A stretch of DNA of 64,000 nucleotides, taken from Euptelea pleiosperma. Its lineage: Eukaryota > Streptophyta > Magnoliopsida > Ranunculales > Eupteleaceae. The translations under genes and the position numbers were made by a program. The number at the start of each line of letters is the position of its first letter. The stretch's first letter is position 1. Positions 10,979 through 22,464 of the stretch are shown here, one piece after another. Location of the stretch: positions 14,591,702 to 14,655,701 of the forward strand of contig CM068545.1 of NCBI GenBank assembly GCA_035048495.1, written 5' to 3'. Under the pieces are notes generated by a model. That model made no database searches, was not told the origin of the DNA, and saw only the letters and a list, made by a program, of their open reading frames with translations.

Positions 10979-11706
10979 CACACTCCCGGACGGATCAGAA
11001 ACTTCCTTCCCGATGAATTGGCGAGGAAAAAGGATTTTACGTATACATACGGTTATAAATACGATGAAGAACGCGTTGGTTGGGGTTCCCATGGTGAGAG
11101 GGTAAGCACGTCGTCTTATCCAGACGCGACAGATACGCGTGGAGAGATAAGTTGGCGCGCAGCTCAACCCTTTAGTGTCCTCTATCATCGCTGCGGCATG
11201 ATTCTTCCAGTAAAGTAGGCCCCACATATTGGTCTTCTTTCGGTGTACATATTGTCGTATGCGAAATGGACGGACATATGAAAGCTCAGATACTGTAAAC
11301 GTTAGGGCTGACGAAGTACTGGATCATGTGCGTCTCTCTCCTTTCTTTTGTCGAGATTTGTTTGTCTTTTGCTACTTTGGATCTTCCCAAATTTCGTATC
11401 AAGTTTTGCATTTGATTTGTCTTAGATTAAAAGGGTGTTTATGAGATTTGTCTCTTATTAATTAATACATACAAGTTGATTTTTTAAAAATTTAAAACCA
11501 TTGGACTTCTTTTTCTCTTTTATTTCTTTGTTCTCATTTTGGTCAAAGGCATGTGCTCTATTAGGGTGGGGATAGTTGACACACCCTTTTTTAACACATA
11601 AAATGACAAGTGCCTTCGAAAATCTTAATTAAGGTCTATTTTATTTAAAATATTAATATAATTTAAAATTAATTAAAAATTAGTCATTTTTCTCTCAAAT
11701 TTTAAT
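10979..11706. other. Intergenic, no gene seen
   Basis: A 91-aa frame at 10943-11218 starts inside the neighbouring MITE and has no recognisable domain. The remainder is AT-rich. Nothing functional is supported. Confidence 0.35.
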
Positions 11707-12109
11707 AAGGCTCAGCTCCAATTACCACCATAAAATGACAGGCTTTGGTTACAGGCCGGACATAATATGAACCACGTGGCACACTCTTAGAGGACTCTGG
11801 TCATATGGATGTTTGGCCAATCCCTAGGTGGACCTACAAACCAAAAATCAGCCTGATTAGTGATTTTTAGGCTTTGGGTTAGACTTATTTTCATGGGTTG
11901 ATCTCAACTATGGGAATTTGAGCAATATTTGAAGTACAAAGATCTAAAGGTTTGAAATCACTAATCAATATTATTGTTGGTTTGTAGGTCCACCTAGGGA
12001 TTGGCCAAACATCCATATGGTCCTTCCCTCAAAGAGTGTGCCATGTGGCTCATATTGTGTCCTGTAACAGGAGCCAGTCACAAAAGGCCTGTCATCGGAG
12101 CCCGACCTT
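11707..12109. mobile_element. MITE, GTCGGGCTCC-type ends
   Basis: The right end reads CGGAGCCCGACCTT and the left end AAGGCTCAGCTCC, followed inside by AAAATGACAGG on the left and CCTGTCATCGG on the right. The shared core follows (CCACGTGGCACACTCTTAG near 11773). It has the same end type as the elements at 6055 and 23004. Target duplication not resolved. Confidence 0.65.
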
Positions 12110-13830
12110 TAAATAAAAATCGTATTTATAAAAATGATAAATGTATAATTTATTTCTTTTTGATAAGTTTAGGTAACATTATTAATTTATTGTACCTCAT
12201 TTTAAGTATAAATAATAAACTTTATAAGGGTATTATAGAAATGTTAAATTAATATAAATATTAGAATTATGTTTTAAGAGAATTAATTAATATTGGATAT
12301 CATTGAAAAGATCCCGGTGAGAGCTTTCTAGGGAATCCGTTCTCATTGCGAATGAACTTAGGATTTAAAAGTTATTAATTATTTTGAAAGACTTTCAAAG
12401 AAAAAAAAAATTCAAAGACTTTCAAAGAAAAAAAATACCTTCCTAAAAAAATGTTGTTCTTTTAATAAGGAGAGATTCCACGTTTCTATCTCTCTAGACT
12501 AACTTTATAAAATTAAATGACACTTTTACCTATATATAACCAAATAAATCACTTTAGCGCTTTTATATACTTTTAAAGAACTTTAAAGATGCTGAAAGTA
12601 GAGTTAATTGAAAATTTTTGCAACTCAAGGAGCTTTTAGGGCTTTTGGCTGACGTCTTGGGGGCCTTAGGCGGTTGTCTGAACTGCCTAATGGTTGAGCC
12701 GAGCCTGAAAATGACACACGGTTATGGGGTCTAGGTGGAGTTAGGTAACACACCCTCTTTTGACACACACCGAAAATACAATACATGGTCATGTGGTACA
12801 TATGATGAGTTAAGGGTTGATTTTTGTTGAGGATGATCATCTCACTGTTGACATAATTGTCACAAAATAACCAATCATTTTGAAACTAAGGGTTTGTTTG
12901 GTAACCAGTTATGGATTTGGAATTGAAAATAGAATTCTAGGATTTGGTATTTCTAGGAATTTGAAATCCAAAAATTCAAATTTCTAGTACTTGGCTGCAC
13001 CGTGAAATTTACTTAGAATTCCCAATGAATACTAATTATAGCTATTTGGATATTTAACAGAATTGAATTTTCTGGGCATGGACAAAACATACCTCAAACA
13101 GATAAAACCTAAAGACTTGTGTTTGGTAAACCCACTGGATTTCAATGATGAAATTGGTGGTCTATAAAATTTCAACTCGCCCTCTACTTCTCATAAAGCA
13201 TGAAATATTGAATCTAGGGAGGCATGTCTCATTATCATCACAAGCCGTATCCCAACAATATGGAATCGGCTATAGAAATTCTATTATTTCATTCAATTTT
13301 GTCTAAAGCTATTTCTTTTGTCAATGCAAGTTTCTAAAAATCTCCTCTCAGAATCTTAATTTACGTACGCCTGTTTTGATCTTCTCCTCGTTCTTTTAGA
13401 CCCTTCGACTTGCACATTTCTCTTTACAAGTGTTGTATACCTTTCCAATTACCAACGGAGGCAATCTAAAACCCTAATTTCAACCCTAATCATCCATATA
13501 GTTGTATAAGAAACCAGTAAGAGCAAGTGGTCATTGATCTTTGAAAGCAAATGCAAGAATTATATTAAAGCATATTTTATTAGTAATTTAGTTCGGATTT
13601 GAACTGGTCATTGATCTAACACATGGACTAAAGTATTTTTTTTATTTATTTTTATTTTTATTTTTTGTAATCGACTAAAGTATTTGTTAGAAGCTAATTA
13701 ATTGAATTAGTAATAATCTATTTTTTATTGTAATAAAACATAGGATTTCGGATGCACGATGAATACATGATCCAATGGTTGATACATAGGGAGGACATCT
13801 TACTCAAGACGACGGCAACACTGCTATGCA
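12110..13830. other. Intergenic, AT-rich, with a RTE-like repeat piece
   Basis: No gene seen. 13215-13450 (CATCACAAGCCGTATCCCAA, then TTTTAGACCCTTCGACTTGC) recurs in diverged form at 38690-39070, marking a dispersed repeat that resembles a widespread plant RTE/LINE-type tail. The rest is AT-rich DNA with short direct repeats, for example AAGACTTTCAAAG at about 12389 and 12417. Confidence 0.4.
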
Positions 13831-13840
13831 TAAAAAAAAG

Positions 13841-14576
13841 GGAAAATTTCTAAAAAGAAAACAAACTTTAATCTATTTACAAAAACAAAAATAAATTTTT
13901 GACATTCTCAAAAAAAGTAACTAAACGCTCCCTGACAGATATAAAAGGTGAAAAGACTGACTGTTTCTCCCGACAAAAGCTGAAAATGCTTACAAATGCC
14001 CTTTAAAGGGCGTCTGTACGTCTGTAAGGTATAGACGCCCTTTAAAAGGGTGTTTGCCCATAGAGGAGTAAAACTTTTGTCCCGATACGAGCAACATGGC
14101 ACACTATTATCGGACGATGACAGTATGGATGTTTGGCAAATCACTAGGTGTACCTATACACCAAAAAAGAAACATGATTAGTGGTTTATAAGTGTTGGAT
14201 TGAAGTTATTTTCATGGGTTGAATTTAATCGTAAGAATTTGAGCATTATTTGAGTGCAAAATCCAAAGGTTGTAAATTACTAATCAGGCTGATTTTTGGA
14301 CTGCAGGTCCATCAAGGGACTGATCAAACATCCATACGGTTAACGTCCACTAAGATGTGCCACGTGGCTTGTATTGGGACAAAAGTTTTACTCCTCTATG
14401 GGAAACGCCCTTTAAAAGGGCGGTGTTTGTCAGCCTTTACAGCTTTTTCCTACTTTTATTTCTGCCAGGGAGAAACGCCCTAAAGGGCGTTTAGTTACGT
14501 TTTTTGGAATTGTCAGAATTTTAATTTTATTTTTGTAAATAGATTAAAGTTTTTTTTTTCTTTTTAGAAATTTTCC
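13841..14576. mobile_element. Compound foldback element carrying a GAGTAAAAC MITE at its centre
   Basis: The outer ends GGAAAATTTCTAAAAAGAAA (13841) and the complementary TTTTTAGAAATTTTCC (14576) delimit an element of about 736 bp. It is flanked by TAAAAAAAAG and TTAAAAAAAG, which agree at 9 of 10 positions. Its arms carry four palindromic CGCCCTTTAAAGGGCG-type blocks. The centre (14066-14393) has GAGTAAAACTTTTGTCCC ends and the common core. The 9-mers beside the central unit (CCCATAGAG and CTCTATGGG) are inverted, not direct, so the palindrome continues outward instead of showing a simple nested insertion. Confidence 0.7.
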
Positions 14577-14861
14577 TTAAAAAAAGTCTCCCACGCAAAG
14601 CACGTGGTCCACATATCTTAGTAATATTCGATTTCTTATCAAAAGGGACCGGAAGTGTCAAAACTGCTACATTTTTAAATAAAGACACGAGGGACAATTT
14701 TAACCACAAAATGCGTTTCTAAAACTCAACTCGACTTGAAAGCTTTCAGGTCATTTTGTCGCGGGGGAGAGGAAGGAAGGAAGGAGGCAAGCGACTTTCA
14801 AAGTGGGCTAGGGGCAAGAAAAATTTGATCCTGACGTTTTTTAATGTAGGCTTCCGGTCAT

Positions 14862-15158
14862 CACCTAAAAATACTTTAGAGACTAATGACCGTATGGATG
14901 TTTGGCCCATCCTTAGGTTGACCTACATACCAAAATTCAGTCTGATTAGTAATTTATAGCCATTGGATCCGAGTACCTCAAAATAATGCTCGAATCCCAC
15001 AATTGAAAATCAATCTATGATGAAGACTAAAATCTAATGGTTATAAACCACTAATTTGGACGATTTTGGTCTTTAGGTCCACATAGGATGGCTGGATGGA
15101 CAAAACATCCATGAGTCATTGGTTTCAAAGAGTATGCCACATGGCATTTTTAAGGTGC
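14862..15158. mobile_element. Diverged MITE of the common core family
   Basis: The left half has GACCGTATGGATGTTTGGCC and AAAATTCAGTCTGATTAGTA. The right half has the inverted equivalents and ends GCCACATGGCATTTTTAAGG, pairing with the CCTAAAAATAC region on the left. Ends are approximate and no target duplication was seen. Confidence 0.6.
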
Positions 15159-15984
15159 TGCCCAGACGCCCAAGACCTTAAGAGGGAAGGTGGCAAGCGA
15201 GATTTGAGAGAGGGTGGTCATTCTCTCTTCAACTATAGGTTAAAGGGTCGTGATGTAACAAGGTAGACATGACCCCAAACCCAAAGGCGTTTAGGTATAG
15301 CAATTTTTGTTACTCACAACTGCTATATGGGCCCACAGAACGCGTAGTTGCTTAACCCACCCTTTGGTAGATATTCATAAGTGAACCCTGTCCCAAACCT
15401 TTGCGACCAAGTCTCCACTGTGTAGGTGGACTCCCAAGGACCGCCCAATTTGAACGGTGGGCTTGACTGCGTGTGGGTGCAACTTTGCCAGAGTGAAATG
15501 TTCACCTCAATGGTAGTCGCCAGTGCCGAGCGGGCATTCACTTTAACAAAACAAAACCATCATTGAATTTCATGAAATCCACGGCCGAGCGTGAATGAAA
15601 ATACGAGGCAGAATAAATGAGTCCTCGGATCCTGATAAGGGAATCATTTTTCTAGAAAACTAATTCAGGGTTGCCTTACAGAGTCTAAGAAAAATCATTT
15701 CTAGAAAATTTATTCAGGGCAAAAACCTCTCAGGCACAACAGAGTTTCTTTTTCACGTACATGTATAATCATCAATAGATTATACACGTACAATTGCACC
15801 ACATTTAAACCATTTGATTGGTGGGCCACCTCTCCCTTTCAAAACTTAATATAAGGTCAAGAAAATGCCGAATCTTTGAATTTTCCAATTGGCCTTGATT
15901 TTGTGTGTTCTCAAATTGACAATCTGGAATGATAAATGAATCGGTGAACCATTAATTACGAATTGTACTGTGGTTGGGGTCCCT
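15159..15984. other. Intergenic, repeat fragments
   Basis: 15250-15330 is a partial copy of the GATGTAACAAGGTAGAC repeat (fuller copies at 20037 and 43364). 15480-15595 holds a short palindrome around GCCGAGCGGGCATTCAC. TTTCTAGAAAA occurs several times (15650-15710), and again near 17470. No gene. Confidence 0.4.
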
Positions 15985-16290
15985 TGAACCAGAGTTTGAA
16001 AGGCGCCGTTATAACGGTATAACTGACTGGAGGCGTTTCCATTTTTCTGTTATAACGGATTATAACGCACAGAGGCAAAAACCTAAAAAAAGGCAAAAAT
16101 AACGAAAAAAATAGAAATAATGATTGTTTTTTAACAATTTTTTTCAAAAAATAATGGTCATTATTTTCATTATAACAACCGTTATTTTCTCGGCGTTAAA
16201 ACAGTAGATAATGCAATGGGTAGGGTCCGAATCCATTGTAATGGCCATTATTTTCGTTAGAACAGCCGTTTTTCATGTTTTAGACCTTGT
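15985..16290. repeat. GTTATAACGG-type repeat, copy 1
   Basis: Repeated forms of GTTATAACGG, TATAACGGATTATAACG and CATTATTTTC cluster here. The left edge AAAGGCGCCGTTATAACGG matches the complement of the right edge of the copy at 23425-23815 (CCGTTATAACGGCACCTTTT). A palindromic, AT-rich non-coding repeat. Superfamily unknown. Confidence 0.55.
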
Positions 16291-18222
16291 GGCAGTAAAA
16301 TTATTATGTAGATAACATAATGAGACGTGATTTGACAGGAAAATATTCTAAAAATGTAAAATATCCCACTCTTCCATGCACCAGTGAAGCACTTGAAACC
16401 CATACCTTAAATAACCATAAGGGCCCCATGTGTCATTTTTTCATTGGGTTATTGGAACACTACTAACCATTTGTCTCACACTTGAAACCCAAGTATATAT
16501 TATAGGTTCTTGTTGGTAGTCAAACCAAAACTAACCCATTCACATTTCAGTTTCTCCTTCTGTGTTGAACGAATAGTTCTTTGCAATTAATTTTGTTGAC
16601 TTATTCGATCGACATAGAGGTTGGTTTGGTGGAGGGGAGAGCCGACTAGTTGAGAAAAATTAGCTCGGGCGAAGGAGTCAGTTCACTCTACCTAACCTTC
16701 AGACCGATGAGACATTTCATAACAACTACGGATGGGGATCCCCCATGTATGCGAAGATTGGTTGAGTTTATGTTGACAATGCATTCTAGAAACTTATTTG
16801 GTGCGTCGAGTTTTCAAACATTGATACAAACTTAACTTCGTAGGCTACCATACCCCCTTCATTATTGAGAAATTGTAGAGGCAAAGTCCCGCTCACCCTT
16901 TCCATTTCTCATAAATAGGGACATCATTAATTGAGGAGGGGATCCAAAATCCATAAATCTCTAGGGGAAGCTTTGTCTCCACATACTCTCTCTCTCTCAC
17001 ACGGGGCCCCCTAACCTAACTTGAGTAGCCGACTTCCTAGCTCGAGCAAGTCGAGTAGTTAGTGGGACATTTAAGTCAGGCTTTTGAGGTGTAAAGTCAA
17101 TTTTACCTTTGAGATCAGAAAATTGCCCTTACAACGATCCAATTAAATCATCATCATCATTGTCATCGTCGAAGCTTGTTCCTAACTATGTATCTAGATC
17201 ATATTTAGCTAGTCAGTTCTATGAAGGCCATTTCCTAACTGACACGTCTGAATCATCTCACTACTTCTATTCACATCCTTTTCAACCTTCCTTGATCCTT
17301 TAGGTGTCTAAATGACCCACATGTATTTAGAATCTACCATATCATAGATTCTCTGTCAATCAGATCCAAAGGCATGTGCAACACATATGCTTCTCGGTAC
17401 GTGCCTGCCATCTCGACTATCCATGTGGAGGGTGCGGATATTGGCACCCACGAGAGCCTAATATGAAAAATCATTTCTAGAAAACTTATTCACCACAAAT
17501 ACGGCTCGAGTACAAACAGAGTTTTTATTGGCTATTGATTTTTGGTTTTTCGTGTGTGCCCAATTTGGCGTCCTCTCTAGTACAAGGGCAGCACATGAGA
17601 TGGCTCCATATAGAGAATTGAGTAGTGATCCCATAAAGGGCCTCTTACCTTAAGTAACTGTAAGGGCCGCATGTGTCATTTTTTCATTCGGTAAGATGTA
17701 CTTCTAGCTATGGAAAGCTGAAATCAATAGGTTTGTGTTCGGTAGCGCGTCTTCTGAAGATGTGCGTCTTGAAGGTCCTCGTCTTTAAGGTGCATACCTT
17801 TAAAGGTGAAGACTAACGTTTGGTTCTACATGACCATGTGAGATCCATAGAAAAAGTAGTAAAATCTAGGGCTAGAGAATCTGGTTTTGGATTACATATT
17901 ATTCCGACCCGAACCAACCCATTAACATTCCCTGAGTCTGGGTCGTGGGGATTCAATTGTGCTTGTGTTTATTAATCATGGTCATCTAAATGAATGGATC
18001 ATATTTAGTTGACCATGACCAAAAGATACATTGGTCAAACAATAGGATTAATGAAGTGACAGAAAGGAAAAACGATTGCAAGGATAATGTCTGGTTGATG
18101 GTGCACCTCTTAAATGGACATAACCTGAACATAAACTACGAATCATCATCGTCAAAGTTTGCTCCAACCATTAATCTAGAGTAAAACTTGGTTGACAGCA
18201 TGCAGTCACTGAAACCGATTAC
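16291..18222. other. Intergenic, with part of a segmental duplication
   Basis: No gene. 17095-17380 (CATCATCATTGTCATCGTCG, then CCTTGATCC, then GATTCTCTGTCAATC) recurs in pieces at 18130-18180 and 18530-19060, showing a local segmental duplication. 16985-17000 is a short CT tract. Confidence 0.45.
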
Positions 18223-18537
18223 AGCCCAAAATATGAGCCACATGGCACACTCCTAGAGGATGCTGACTGTATGGATGTTTGGCCAATCCCCAAGTGGACC
18301 TGCAAACCAAAAATCAGCCTGATTAGTAATTTCAGACCTTTGGATCCTAGTACCCCAAATAATGCTTAAAATTCCCAGGGTAAAAAAACAGTTTAGTTTT
18401 GGTTGGTAGGTCCACCTAAGGATTGACCAAACATCCACCCCTCGAAACCATTTTTCACCCAAAAAATAAGGCCAAAACATCCATATGGTCGGTGTCCTCT
18501 AAGAATGTGCCACATGGCTCATATTGTGGGCTGTCAT
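18223..18537. mobile_element. MITE of the common core family, ends CAGCCCAAAATATGAG
   Basis: The left end CAGCCCAAAATATGAGCCAC pairs with the right end GGCTCATATTGTGGGCTG. The core motifs TGTATGGATGTTTGG and CCAAAAATCAGCCTGATTAG are present with degenerate right-half partners. The right edge overlaps the first unit of the 132-bp tandem duplication. Confidence 0.65.
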
Positions 18538-18764
18538 CGTCTTTTTAGATCCTATTTAACCAGTCAATTCTACCATGGTCATATGACTCATCCTCCGTTA
18601 AAAGTGACGTGTCTAAATCATCTCACTACCTCTAAGAATGTGCCACGTGGCTCATATTGTGGGCTGTCATCGTCTTTTTAGATCCTATTTAACCAGTCAA
18701 TTCTACCATGGTCATATGACTCATATCCTCTGTTAAAAGTGACGCGTCTAAATCATCTCACTAC
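18499..18764 (+). repeat. 132-bp tandem duplication including a MITE end
   Basis: Two copies, 18499-18630 and 18631-18764, both start TCTAAGAATGTGCCAC and run through ACCAGTCAATTCTACC to TCATCTCACTACC. They differ at a few sites and by a 2-bp insertion. The unit joins the right end of a MITE to unique flanking DNA, so it arose after that insertion. Confidence 0.85.
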
Positions 18765-18821
18765 CTCCGTCCACGTACCTTTCAACCTTCGTTTATCCTT
18801 TTGTCTTAAATTCTTAATGAC

Positions 18822-19001
18822 GAGTAAAACTTCTGTCACAACGGATTGCAAATCACACAATCACAGGTCAATGAGTTCTTGGCACGTACACCTCAAAGCA
18901 CAAGCACATAGGTAAATTGCAAAAAGCACTTGGGTACACGCCGAGAACTCATTGGCTTGTGATTGTGTGATTTACAATTCCTCGTGATAGAAGTTTTACT
19001 C
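18822..19001. mobile_element. Short Mutator-like MITE, GAGTAAAACTTC ends, perfect 9-bp TSD
   Basis: 180 bp, from GAGTAAAACTTCTGTCAC to GTGATAGAAGTTTTACTC, flanked by perfect CTTAATGAC repeats at 18813-18821 and 19002-19010. The interior is a different palindrome from the long members: CACACAATCACAGGTCAATG pairs with CATTGGCTTGTGATTGTGTG. It splits the duplicated sequence described at 17.1 kb, so it inserted after the duplication. Confidence 0.9.
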
Positions 19002-19079
19002 CTTAATGACAACATCTAATTAGATTCTATCATATCAAAGATTCTCTGTCAATCTGATCCATCCACAATTTGTGTGGAG

Positions 19080-19265
19080 ATATTTTTTGAAAGGGTTGGA
19101 TTTTTGAAGCAGATCATGTGCCCAATGATCGCGTGCTACATATGCCCATGGTTTAGACTCTGGTTTTAAAAAAAAAATTAAAAAGTAACCATGCGTATAT
19201 GTGGCGTGCCATCATTGGAGCATGATCACTGCTTCAAAAACCCCGCCCCATCAAAACATTTTTTC
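19080..19265. mobile_element. TTTTTGAAGC-type inverted-repeat element, copy 1
   Basis: The left half GGATTTTTGAAGCAGATCAT, with CCAATGATCGCGTGC, mirrors the right half (GCATGATCACTGCTTCAAAA, with GTGCCATCATTGGAG). Related copies lie at 27218-27410 and 53335-53505. Non-coding, about 185 bp, boundaries approximate. Confidence 0.65.
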
Positions 19266-19284
19266 AGTTGTACGTGGCATTTGT

Positions 19285-19762
19285 CAATTAAAACTTCCTG
19301 ACCTCACAATATGGACCACGTGGTAAACTTTTAGAGGACACTGACCGTATGGATGTTTGTTTGGCCAATCCCTATAAATTAAGGCCCTCTTATTTAGTTG
19401 GGGTAGTACTTCGATTCCCCGGAAGTAAGAGGCACCTTCTTCGGTGATATGGTGTTTAGGTTTGATACTATCTTGCAGGATTAGATGTATACTTTTTTTG
19501 GTCTTGTGCCTTTGGTCTTTGTTTTTGGCAGGTACCGCTTTTGCCTTGTTTTTGAGATCTAATCTGCTTTTCTAATATTATTTTTGGACTAATCAAAAAT
19601 ATCAACTCATGAAAATGACTCCAATACAAAATTTAGAAATCACTAATCAGGTTGATTTTTTATTTGTAGGTCCACTTGGGGATATCCAAACATTCCTGCA
19701 GTCAGTTCCTCTAAAAGTGTGCCATGTGGCTCATATTGTGGGAAGTCGGTGAAGTTTTACTC
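19285..19762. mobile_element. GAGTAAAAC-type MITE with LINE-tail insertion
   Basis: The left end is degenerate (CAATTAAAACTTCCTGAC) and the right end is GAAGTTTTACTC. GGCATTTGT (19276-19284) and GGCATTTAT (19763-19771) form a 9-bp duplication with one change. The core is interrupted at about 19380-19605 by sequence matching the 3' end of the LINE at 40.6 kb (TTAGTTGGGG, then GTTTTTGAGATCTAATCTGC), and part of the core is lost. Confidence 0.75.
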
Positions 19763-20036
19763 GGCATTTATCAGAGAGAGGTGTTAGGTTGTCTCCGGTC
19801 GATATTCCCACCACATGAATCTCAAAATGCACCAGGCATTCCAAAGATCGAAAATCTGTGACTTTCGCTTCATATATGTACCTCACTTTCACTTTCAGAA
19901 ATTTTTACTTTTGGATGTTGTACGAGAATGTAGTGGGAAAGTAAAAGTCACGTGTTTTCCATGACTTCTCAAGTTATGGAAAATGAGTTGATAAAAGGTG
20001 TGAGGCAAACTCCTTAGTCTAAATAAATAGAGAAAA

Positions 20037-20295
20037 GACATGACGAGGTAGACCTGATGCCATAACAATGTTTGTTACTCACCACTGCTCTGGGCCCATT
20101 GTCTACATGGATGTTTAGCCCATTCCTTGGTTGATAGACACACCATGATTGATAATCTCTGCCCATTAGATTTTAGCACTTTTGAGGCATGATTCTAGCC
20201 GTCGGATTCAACCATTTTTGGAAATTAAATCAAACGGTTAGCAATCATCAAACAAGGTAAGTAAAAAATAATCGCTAAACCTCTACCTTGTTACA
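20037..20295. mobile_element. GATGTAACAAGGTAGA-type inverted-repeat element
   Basis: The left end (ACGAGGTAGACCTGATGCC, then CATGGATGTTTAGCCC) pairs with the right end CTCTACCTTGTTACATCAC. It shares a diverged form of the common core and matches the fuller copy at 43364-43712. No coding capacity. Confidence 0.6.
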
Positions 20296-20299
20296 TCAC

Positions 20300-20563
20300 T
20301 GTTAAATAACTATTTACCTCAAAAGATCGACCTTATTAGGAAAAGGCAAAACAACTATGTATACCAACGGATCGTCAAGGCCAATACAACCTGTGTGTGG
20401 GAATACACTATCCACTATCCGCTAACACACTCTCTCAACAGAAATACATTCTGGAGACTTGAACCCGCAACCTCCCAAACCATAAAGCTCTTGTACCATG
20501 TTAAACAACCATTTATCCCAAAAGGTCAATCTTTTTAATTTTTTGGGTAAATGGTTGTTTACC
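20300..20563 (-). mobile_element. TRIM-like retroelement
   Basis: Direct repeats start TGTTAAATAACTATTTACC (20300) and TGTTAAACAACCATTTATCC (20499). Immediately left of the second copy, GCTCTTGTACCA resembles the complement of the tRNA-Met primer-binding sequence TGGTATCAGAGC, giving - strand orientation. The short repeats (under 70 bp) and non-coding interior fit a degenerate TRIM. The first repeat is incomplete. Confidence 0.5.
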
Positions 20564-20879
20564 GATCACACCTCGTAAAAATATATATGGCCATTAATGG
20601 CGTAGCAGAATGTGTGGCAGACACGCAAGTGTAGGCTCAGTCAAGTGACTGATTTCACATGGGGGTTTTCCTTTTGCAAAAGAATATCCTGTATTACATG
20701 ACTGAGAATATCCAAGATTACGTGAGTCAGATCATCCCATCAAGTCCATTTTGACATAGGAAGTCTTTAATATGGGACCACATATGATTGAACACCACTA
20801 GCATGGGTAAAAAAATCGTTATAACGGCAAATGTCCGAGAGCCTTTGCTGACACTGCAGTTAGTGACACCGCTCACTGC

Positions 20880-21165
20880 AACCAATATGAGCCACATGGC
20901 ACAATCTTAAGAGTACAATGACGGTATGGATGTTTGGCCAATCAATAGGTGGACCTACAAACCAAAAATCGTCATGATTAGTGATTTAAAACCTTTGGAT
21001 CTTTGTATCCAAATAATGCTCAAATTACTATGGGTAAAATCAACCAATATGTAATTAACTCCGAAGCTTAGAAAGCACTGATCAGACATTTTTGGTTTGT
21101 AGGTCCACCTAGTGATTGACCAAACATCCATATGGTCAGTATCCTCTTAAGAAGCTCATATTGGC
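20880..21165. mobile_element. MITE of the common core family
   Basis: AACCAATATGAGCCACATGG on the left pairs with AAGCTCATATTGGCTGCAG on the right. Both core halves (ACCAAAAATCGTCATGATTA and its inverse) are present. A partial right-end duplicate follows at 21180-21240 (GGCCAAACATCCATGTGGTC). Confidence 0.65.
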
Positions 21166-21439
21166 TGCAGTAGGGGGATTGGCCAAACATCCATGTGGTC
21201 AGCGTCCTCTATGCCACATGACTCAAATAGAAAGCGGTCATCGTGGGCAGTCCACTGCACTGCATGCAACATGCATGCAAGAGGCTAGAACTTGATGGGT
21301 CCCACCAAGAAAAATTCGTTGAGCAAAATCTGGATGGAAAAATCTAGCCTGAGGTGAAATGTTTACTCCGGGGAGCATAAAATGCACCACGGTGTGTTGT
21401 ATTTGCAAGCAAAAAGTGCTGTTTTGCAAGGATTATACT

Positions 21440-21700
21440 GTTAATTAAGCTACAACTTACTTTAAGAGAAACGAAACTATTCTGACCAGGCTCAAAAGCC
21501 CCCCTTTTTCTGCCCTCTCTAAGGAGTCAGGCCCTTGGCTGTGGATTCTAAAAATCCAACAACCGGTTGATAGCATTGAGTTGGCATTCATTTTTTTATT
21601 AAGTAATGCCAGCTCAGCACTATCATCTACCCTTGTATTCTCAGAATCTAAGGCCGATAGCCTGACTCCCAAGATGGGTAAAAAAAAGGGGGTCCTCAGA
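21440..21700. repeat. Inverted repeat with GGCATTCA palindrome
   Basis: GGAGTCAGGCCCTTGG, then GTGGATTCT near 21522-21550, mirrors CAGAATCTAAGGCC, then GCCTGACTCC, near 21643-21670. The centre GAGTTGGCATTCATT mirrors AATGCCAGCTCAG. The same design occurs at 4525-4685 and 15480-15595. Non-coding. Probably a MITE of about 200-260 bp. Confidence 0.55.
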
Positions 21701-22464
21701 GCCTAAGCCAGCTATTATAACCCTAATTTTATAGAGATAGTGAAAGAGCTCTTCTCATCAGTGGATGTAAGTACATTGCCGAACTACTTAAATCTGTTGT
21801 ACCCGTGTTGATCTTTTGATTTTCCCTATTTTTGCTAGTCTGTGAAAATCAAATTTCAATACATTCTTTTGAGCCATTGATACACACCAAAAATCAGCCT
21901 GATTGATGATCTCTAGCTGTTCGATCTGAGTACCCAAAAAATTACTTGAATCCAATTGTGAAAATCACCTAATGAAAAAAAAAATGCTTGAATCGCTGAT
22001 TTTTGGTGTGTTGGTCCATCAAAGGTGAGCCAATCATTCATGAACCACAAGCAGATGATCACACGACCATTCAAGAGGGAACAGAATAGTGGGATGGCTG
22101 AGATCATTTGATCAGAAATCTCTTTGTGGACCCATCGAAGGGTGAATTCCATATGCTGTTACTGGATGATTTAAAGAAGAAAAAAAAAACTTCCTACGTT
22201 ACTGCGGTAAAACAGTAACAGTAGAAATAAAACTGTAACAGCGCCAACGCCACTCGACGGAAGTTAACTGAGCCGATTAACTATTTGGAGAGAGAGAGAG
22301 AGAGAGAGAGAAACTAAAACTGATCGATGTATTGGTTCGTGGGCCCACACCACGTGAACGTCCAAAGAAAAATGTCACGGATGACGTACAAAGTAGGGAC
22401 CACTATCCGTAACACTGCCAAAGTAGTCTTAGTACCGAGTGACAGAAAAGTAAATCTTTGATGG

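Noticed and set aside
12889..13135. Possible Tourist-like MITE starting GGGTTTGTTTGGTAACC
   Set aside because: A matching inverted right end with a TAA duplication could not be found. The GTTTGGTAAACCC at 13122 is in the wrong orientation.
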